Shown here piece by piece: positions 58,678 through 64,000 of a stretch of 64,000 nt of DNA. The translations under genes were made by a program, and so were the position numbers. Position 1 is the first letter of the stretch; every line of letters begins with the position of its first letter. The notes under the pieces are model-generated. The model saw nothing but the letters and a program-made list of their open reading frames with translations. It had not been told where the DNA came from and did no database searches. Where the stretch lies: NCBI GenBank assembly GCA_002007465.1, contig LNAC01000101.1, forward strand, positions 2,636,504-2,700,503, in the 5' to 3' direction. This DNA comes from Ailurus styani (taxonomy: Eukaryota; Chordata; Mammalia; Carnivora; Ailuridae).

Positions 58678-58905
58678 TATTTTTTTAACTTAAATCAATG
58701 AATTAACATACAGTGTATTATTAGTTGCAGAGGTAGAGTTTAGTGATTCATCAGTGACATATAACATGCAGTGCTCATTAGATCAGGTGCCCTCCTTAAT
58801 GCCCATCACCCGGGTACCCAATCCCCCTCCCCACCTCCCCTCCAACAACCCTCAGTTTGTTTCCTATAGTTGAGTCTCTTATGGTTTGTAGTTAACTTTA
58901 TTTTA
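58678..58905 (-). mobile_element. L1 3' UTR, antisense
   Basis: cttaatgcccatcacccgggtacccaatccccc ... caacaaccctcagtttgtttcc ... gagtctcttatggtttg; the reverse complement aligns with the L1 3' ends at 33.8 and 36.4 kb. Confidence 0.9.
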
Positions 58906-58921
58906 AAAAAGCAAAAAGTGA

Positions 58922-59108
58922 GGGACACCTGTGTGGGTTCAGCGTCTTGACTCTTGATTTTGGCTCTTGTGATCTCAGGGTCGTGATATCAAGCTCTGCG
59001 TCAGAGTCTGTGTTGTGTTCCCCGCTCAGTGTGGCGTCTGCTTCAGACTCTCTCTCCATTTGCCCCTCCCCACTGTGTGCACTCTCTCTAAAATAAAATA
59101 AATAAATC
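58922..59108 (+). mobile_element. CAN-SINE, older
   Basis: Worn sense copy lacking the usual cagtcagtt part, ending aaataaataaatc followed by T-run of the next element. Confidence 0.88.
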
Positions 59109-59292
59109 TTTTTTATTTTTAAAATTTATTTTATTTGAGAGAAAGAGAGCACAAAGGGGTGAGGGGCAGAGAGAGGGAGAAGCAGACTCCCCGCCAAGGA
59201 AGGAGCCCGATTCGGGGCTTGATCCCAGGACCCTGGGATCATGACCTGAGCTAAAGGCAGAGGCTTAACTGACTGAACCACCCAGGTGCCCC
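59109..59292 (-). mobile_element. CAN-SINE, tail-to-tail with the preceding one
   Basis: Antisense copy abutting the previous element at its tail, forming a large inverted repeat in AKAP10 intron 2. Confidence 0.92.
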
Positions 59293-59689
59293 AAAGTCCT
59301 GCTTCTTTAAGATTTCAATCACGTGACATTGCCACCCTCTGTTGTTTACATGAGATCCGCAGATTGCTCCTGGACTTTTCTTTCAAATGTTTGTGTCTTG
59401 TGTGCCTAGCATTGAGTATTAACCATATATGCACAGTTTGCTGGAGGGAGACTAATTATAATTTAAGAGATCTGAAACATTAGGGAAGAACTAGGGTATC
59501 TTACAGTCTTATTTTCTGCTTACTTCTGATAATTTAAAGCCAGTTGGATTCCCCGTTGATTCATACTGCGTTCCTTGAGCAAAATTTGATTGGCTTTCAT
59601 AAAGACTTCAAGCCCTTAGCAAGCAGCATGTGTAAAGACTAGATCTGAATGTAGAGGAAAGGATTTGATGTCTCAAGCACTTTAGATTT
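59293..59689. other. AKAP10 intron 2, no feature recognised
   Basis: Low-copy intronic sequence. Confidence 0.4.
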
Positions 59690-59870
59690 CTCAGGTCTTC
59701 TCCTCTAAACTGCTACTAACAGTATGACCTTGGGAAGTCATGTAACCTTCCTCACATTCTTCATTTGTGGACTGAGAGGGTTGGCCTGCCTAACTTCTGA
59801 AACTGTATCTGACTAAAAAATTCCATGTTTCTACCCTGTGACAGTACATAATCTGTGCTTAGCATTCACT
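59690..59870 (+). mobile_element. MIR SINE
   Basis: aacagtatgaccttgggaagtcatgtaacc ... cttcatttgtggactgagagg ... tggcctgcctaac. Confidence 0.75.
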
Positions 59871-59950
59871 GGCTTACCTTAGAGTCATACAGAAGCAGTA
59901 TAGGAAACAGGCCCTCAGGAAGTTTGCAGTCTGATTAGAACTTACATATG

Positions 59951-60123
59951 GGGGTGCCTGGGTGGCTCAGTGGGTTAAAGCTTCTGCTTTCGGTTCTGGT
60001 CATGATCTCAGGGTCCTGGGATCGAGGCCCACTTCAGGCTCTCTGCTCGGCAGGGAGCCTGCTTCTCTGCCTAATTGTGATCTCTCTCTCTTTCAAATAA
60101 ATAAAATCTTAAAAAAAAAAAAA
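59951..60123 (+). mobile_element. CAN-SINE, shortened middle
   Basis: Sense copy, part of the pyrimidine block absent; AGAACTTACATATGG/AGAACTTAGATATGG flanks. Confidence 0.95.
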
Positions 60124-60149
60124 GAACTTAGATATGGAATAGTAGCAAA

Positions 60150-60310
60150 AATACCAACATACTAACAACAATCATTTCTTGAACATTTCTGTTTTAGGCT
60201 TTAGCCAAAGTCTGAGGCTAAACAAAAAAAGACTTGGATCCTGCGCTCATTGAACTTACAGATTGGTAGGGGAGAGGAACATTAATCAAGTGATTCCACA
60301 GATGGCATGG
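60150..60310 (-). mobile_element. L2-like fragment, antisense
   Basis: gacttggatcctgcgctcattgaacttacag ... ggtaggggagaggaac. Confidence 0.5.
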
Positions 60311-60574
60311 GCTAGATCTATAGTGATGAAAATAAAGAGATCTGGATTGATCAGTTTAGAGCTAAAATGGATAGAGCTTTGTTATTGATTAAATAGGAGG
60401 TGTAAGGGACAGGAAGGTTTCAGATTTAACACCTACTTTTCTGGCTTGCCTAACACTGTGACTGGTGGAGAACCAAGTTGGGAAATTATATGTTCAATTT
60501 TGGCATGTTGGGTGGGAGGTACTTGGACACATTTACATATATTATTTTATCCACACAGTAATTCTGGAGTCTGA

Positions 60575-60850
60575 GTTTCCAACCAAAGGTAAAAGAGTGA
60601 TTTTTCTAGAGTCTGGCAGACCAAAGCTGAAATTCTCCCTGTTGAAACAACTCTTTACTATCTCATTGACCTATAGCAAAGTATTTCTTTTGTCTGTGTT
60701 CGCATCTCAAAAATGAGGAAAATGCTGGTCTTGCAAAATTGTTGTGAGAGATAATGAAGTAATGTACCCTCCAAAAAATGTATATCAAGCACCCAGAACA
60801 ATGTCTGGTATGTAGGAGGTATTACTTTGGTAGCTCTTGTTTTGTAGTTG
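60575..60850 (+). mobile_element. MIR SINE
   Basis: gagtctggcagaccaaagctgaaattc ... catctcaaaaatgaggaaaatg ... attgttgtgagagataatgaag ... gcacccagaacaatgtctgg; nearly full length. Confidence 0.88.
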
Positions 60851-60879
60851 TAGCAGAAGAGGCCCTGAATATGAGGACT

Positions 60880-61480
60880 TAGTTAAATGAAGTACTGTGA
60901 GGAGTTCAGAGGAATTTGAGATCAGCAAATAGTTTTTGAAGTGTGGGGAAGGTTTTGTAGAAATAGGTCTTAATCTATATATTAGTTGAATAGTAAGGAT
61001 TTGAATGAAAGAGGCAGTTCTTTCTCTTTTCCCTAACAGCCCAGCTTCTTACTTCTTTGAGTATATATTGGCAAAGGGACCTTCAGACAAGTAAGGGGCT
61101 ATTTTTACAGAAGATTGATAGCCAGTTATAAGGGCCTTCAAGACCAGAACAGAGAGTTGAGACAGGGAAAATAGGGAGCCTGTAGGCTTTTGAGTAGGAT
61201 GTTGATGCTTTACATATATGGTATTTGTGAAAGGTAAGTCTGAAAGAGTTCAATAGGATGGAGACCCTAGAAGTTCTTATACAGAAAAGCCTGTACTAAG
61301 GGTGTGGTGTTGATAATAAACATGTAAGTAGATGTTTAAATATCTTTAAGGAAAAATCGACCAATCTTAGGTAAACATGTAGAGTGAAAAAGAATGGGTC
61401 CACGATTTTGAGCTTTGGAGACTGGCAGATTGAACAGACAGGGAAATTGGGTAGGAGAATTAGTTTGGAAAAAGATGCGG
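60880..61480 (-). mobile_element. L2-type debris, antisense
   Basis: Scattered phrases such as gaggagttcagaggaatttg, gtaggcttttgagtaggatg and gagtgaaaaagaatgggtcc. Low certainty. Confidence 0.35.
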
Positions 61481-61724
61481 TGAGTTTTGTTTTTGGACAA
61501 AATGGACTTATTATGGTAAGGTCAAAGTGAGAATAGCTAGCGGTAAGGAATTAATAGGCCCCAAGCCCCAATCAAAGGCCGGGTTTCAGATAGATACAGG
61601 TCAGGGCTTCTCCACTGGGGCTCCAGTTCCATGGAGGTGTACCCTATGAGCTATTGCAGAGAGGTCCAGGTCTGGAGTGTGAGTGAGACTTTCCCCTTGA
61701 GTCAGCCAGAGTTACTAATAACTT

Positions 61725-61913
61725 TTTATTGTATTTATGTATTTATTTGACAGAGAGACAGCGAGAGAGGGAACACAAGCAGGGGGAGTGGGAGAGGGAG
61801 AAGCAGGCTCCCCACTGAGCAGGGAGTGCTATGTAGCACTCCATTCCAGGACCCTGGGATCGTGACCTCAGCTGAAGGCAGATGCTTAGCGGACTGAGCC
61901 ACCCAGGCATCCC
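61725..61913 (-). mobile_element. CAN-SINE
   Basis: Antisense copy with a local tgctatgtagcac substitution in place of the usual cctgatgcggg. Confidence 0.94.
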
Positions 61914-62260
61914 TTCTGTCCTTCTTGCTATAGCAATGTGCTAAGCCACCACTTTTTAAAAACCTTTAATAAGAGTCGTTAATATTTGTGTGGAATAAAT
62001 AGGAGAGGTAGAATGTTGATCCAGCTGTAGCAGTAAGGTGACAGGACTACTTTGACAGTATTCTAATATTGAGTTGCTTATTTCCTTTTAAGAAATGGGT
62101 AACCTCTTTATTCTGATGTCAATAGGATATTTCTTCAGACTACTAAAGAGAATGTATTTTGTGAACTTTTTAAGTGTGCTTTATTTTTAAACAGCTTAAA
62201 CGTTGATCATAAATGTTTTTCATTAGAGAAATTTTGTTACCCAATTAAAAAGTAAAATAA

Positions 62261-62440
62261 GGGGATGCCTGGGTGGCTTAAGCACCTATCTTCAGCTCAG
62301 GTTATGGTCTCAGGGGCCTGGGATCAAGCCTCAGGGTGGGCTTCCTGCTCAGCAGGGAGTCTGCTTCTCCCTTTGCCTGCTGCTCCCCCTGCTTGTGCAC
62401 TCCCTCCCTCTCTGATAAATAAATAAATAAATAATTTTTA
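62261..62440 (+). mobile_element. CAN-SINE
   Basis: Sense copy with a head deletion (ggcttaagcacctatc); AAAAAGTAAAATAAG on both sides. Confidence 0.93.
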
Positions 62441-62854
62441 AAAAGTAAAATAAGTATTCTGAAGAATATTTTTCTCATTTTTACCTCATTCCACAAGTTT
62501 AGTTTTGTTCCTTGGACAAAAAGCTTTAAGGAATTGGAAAGGGTCCATATATCAGAATGTTTTCTGGCTTTGGTTACTTTCTGTCATCAGTAGAAGTTCT
62601 CAAAGAAACATCTCTTGTTTTAAGCTCCATTTTTGACACAGTATTTTGAGAGTTATAAATAATAATAGGATATTTCTTTCCAGTTTTCTGCTGCTTGATT
62701 ACCTTTCCCCTAAGTATTTTTTGTTGAGTGTGCATACTTAAGAGAGGTGTTACAAAGTTTAATTTTTAAAGTTCTCTTAAAGGCCTTTATGAAACATTTT
62801 TAGGCTATCAAATTGTGTTTAATTTTTAACCTTTTTTTTTTGGAAAAATTATAG

Positions 62855-63037
62855 CTTCAATATCTGTACATTCCCCACAAAAAAGCACTAAAAATCATGC
62901 CTTGCTGGAGGCAGCAGGACCAAGTCATGTTGCAATCAATGCCATTTCGGCCAACATGGACTCCTTTTCAAGTAGCAGGACAGCAACACTTAAGAAGCAG
63001 CCAAGCCACATGGAGGCTGCTCATTTTGGTGACCTGG
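62855..63037 (+). CDS. AKAP10: AKAP10 coding exon 3
   Basis: The 183-nt exon follows an acceptor with a T-run and ATAG, and ends GACCTGG|GTAAGT, a near-ideal donor. It encodes about 60 residues beginning SISVHSPQKSTKNHALLEAA, with a Ser/Thr-rich stretch (SFSSSRTATLKKQPS) and ending AAHFGDLG. It is flanked by phase-1 introns on both sides. The segment is the low-complexity linker just before the first RGS-like domain of D-AKAP2; basic-Ser/Thr motifs (SRTATLKK) are plausible kinase sites but that is inference. The next exon is not in the window. Confidence 0.97.
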
Positions 63038-63171
63038 GTAAGTGACTCACTTTTTGTTAACTTCCAGTAGGAAGGATTTGAGTGTATTATGGGAAACTCT
63101 TGCTGGAGGATATTAGAACTGTATAATGGGAATGTGCTTTGGAAAAATGTATTTAAAATAACAGGTATAAA

Positions 63172-63275
63172 GGGCCCTGACTGACTGTCTCAGTCAATAG
63201 AGCATGTGATTTTTGATCTGAGGGTTGTAAGTTCGATTTCCACATTGGGCTTGGAGCCTTCTTAAAAAAATAAAA
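63172..63275 (+). mobile_element. worn tRNA-derived SINE head
   Basis: gggccctgactgactgtctcagtcaatagagc ... ggttgtaagttcgatttccac resembles a tRNA-like A box and B box (ggttgtaagttcgatt); followed by a short A-rich tail. Not a tRNA gene: no paired acceptor stem. Confidence 0.7.
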
Positions 63276-63278
63276 TTT

Positions 63279-63525
63279 GGGGCGCCTGGGGGCTCAGTCA
63301 TTAGGTGTCTGCCTTTGGCTTGGGTCATGATCCTGGGGTGCTGGGATCGAGCCCCGCATTGGGCTCCCTGCCTGGCGGGAAGCCTGTTTCTCCCTCTCCC
63401 ACTTCCCCTGCTTATATTCCCTCTCTCACTGTCTCTCTCGCTGTCAAATAAATAATTAAAATGTTTTAAAAAAATAAAAATAATAAAAAAATAAATAAAA
63501 TTTAAAAAATAAAAATAACAGCTAC
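63279..63525 (+). mobile_element. CAN-SINE with long A-rich tail
   Basis: Sense copy directly after the previous one; tail expands into (AATAAAAA)n. Confidence 0.93.
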
Positions 63526-63929
63526 AAGTATAACAAATGATACTCTATTGTATTCCCATAAGCATAAAATATAAAGCATTCTCACTAAAAAAGGGGGGGG
63601 CCATTTCCAGAAGAAGAAATACATTTAACCACTAATTATATGAAAAAGATGCCTCATTTCACTCATACTCAGGAAAACGTAAATTTAAGTAATGAGTTAA
63701 TGTTCCCCCTAACACATCAGCAAATCTTTAAAGTTTGATAATTTGAATGGTAATGGAGTTGAAGAGAAATAGCTACTCCTATTTAGTGGAAGTGTAGATT
63801 GAGGAAGATTTTTTGGAAGGCAGTTTAGAAGTATTTATCAAAATATAAAATAGAAGATCTAGCCCTCAGATATAGTCACATATATGCAAAAAGATGTATA
63901 TACAAGTATGTTTAAAGCTGTTTATTGCA
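63526..63929. other. AKAP10 intron 3, no feature recognised
   Basis: A-rich, possibly L1-derived; gagttgaagagaaatagctactcc and gaagtgtagattgaggaag are only suggestive. Confidence 0.35.
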
Positions 63930-64000
63930 GGGCGCCTGGGTGGCTCAGTGGGTTAAAGCCTCTGCTTTCGGCTCAGGTCATGATCTCAGGGTCCTGGGAT
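63930..64000 (+). mobile_element. CAN-SINE, cut by the window edge
   Basis: First 71 bases of a young sense copy (gggttaaagcctctgctttcgg). Confidence 0.95.

Larger units (their letters stand above)
47880..64000 (+). other. AKAP10: AKAP10 gene, 5' portion (promoter, exons 1-3, introns 1-2, start of intron 3)
   Basis: Three exons recognised by protein similarity join in phase to give the N-terminus of A-kinase anchoring protein 10 (D-AKAP2). Known of the family: it tethers protein kinase A regulatory subunits RI and RII through a C-terminal amphipathic helix, carries two RGS-like domains, and acts at mitochondria and endosomes. Only about 106 of roughly 660 residues are inside the window, before the RGS region. 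Intron 1 runs 48118-58348 and intron 2 runs 58397-62854; intron 3 starts at 63038 and leaves the window. All visible introns are GT-AG and all interrupt a codon after its first base (phase 1). The introns are filled with CAN-SINE, L1, L2 and MIR copies. Confidence 0.96.

Noticed and set aside
63172..63275. Possible tRNA gene
   Set aside because: A- and B-box-like text comes from the tRNA ancestry of the SINE; no complete cloverleaf with acceptor stem.

Overview
This is vertebrate nuclear DNA: a mostly intergenic and intronic window from a carnivore. Roughly 57 tRNA-derived CAN-SINE copies are present on both strands (a head resembling 'ggcgcctgggtggctcagt', a pyrimidine-rich middle, and an AATAAATAAAATCTT-A(n) tail). 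They occur with carnivore-type L1 3' ends, older L1/HAL1, L2, MIR, hAT elements, a MaLR LTR and an old retrovirus remnant. CAN-SINEs are confined to Carnivora; the abundant 'gggttaaagcctctgcc' subtype makes me think of a mustelid, but that is an inference. No bacterial, plasmid, phage or CRISPR feature is present, and nearly all open reading frames longer than 60 codons are repeat or CpG-island shadows.

Two protein-coding homologies are solid. (1) From about 47.9 kb to the right edge lies the 5' part of AKAP10 (A-kinase anchoring protein 10, D-AKAP2) on the + strand. It has a CpG-island promoter, exon 1 (coding 48030-48117), exon 2 (58349-58396) and exon 3 (62855-63037). All have consensus splice sites and compatible phase, and together encode about the first 106 of roughly 660 residues. 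The RGS domains and the PKA-binding helix lie beyond the window. (2) At 18070-19739 is an intronless retrocopy of SMS (spermine synthase). It has an ATTAAA signal, an A-tail and an 8-bp flanking duplication, and is broken only by a single-base deletion near codon 314.

A second CpG island at about 13.26-14.14 kb carries a ZNF143/THAP11-type motif and a strong minus-strand splice donor. I propose it is the promoter and non-coding first exon of SPECC1, which I recall as the head-to-head neighbour of AKAP10 on human 17p11.2. The approximately 34 kb between the two islands fits that arrangement, and the SMS retrocopy landed between them.

Layout: 0-13 kb, repeats (L1/HAL1/L2 with many SINE insertions). 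13.3-14.2 kb, CpG island. 14.3-18 kb, hAT elements, a SINE cluster and a nested SINE. 18-19.75 kb, SMS retrocopy. 20-23 kb, antisense L1 material with a 95-N gap and a 115-bp pure-purine tract. 23-34 kb, SINEs, L1 3' ends and MIRs, with a CpG-dense orphan patch at 29.4-29.7 kb. 35-41.6 kb, degraded endogenous retrovirus with a recognisable reverse-transcriptase core, plus a MaLR LTR. 41.6-43.4 kb, antisense old L1. 44-47 kb, SINEs and MIRs. 47.4-64 kb, AKAP10 promoter, exons and introns.

The most useful non-routine observations are the nearly intact SMS retrocopy, two tandem duplications that each flank a single N (assembly artefacts), a gap that coincides with the G-rich part of an L1 3' UTR, and inverted SINEs around a frame-preserving 48-nt AKAP10 exon. 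I did not find a novel multi-gene system here.
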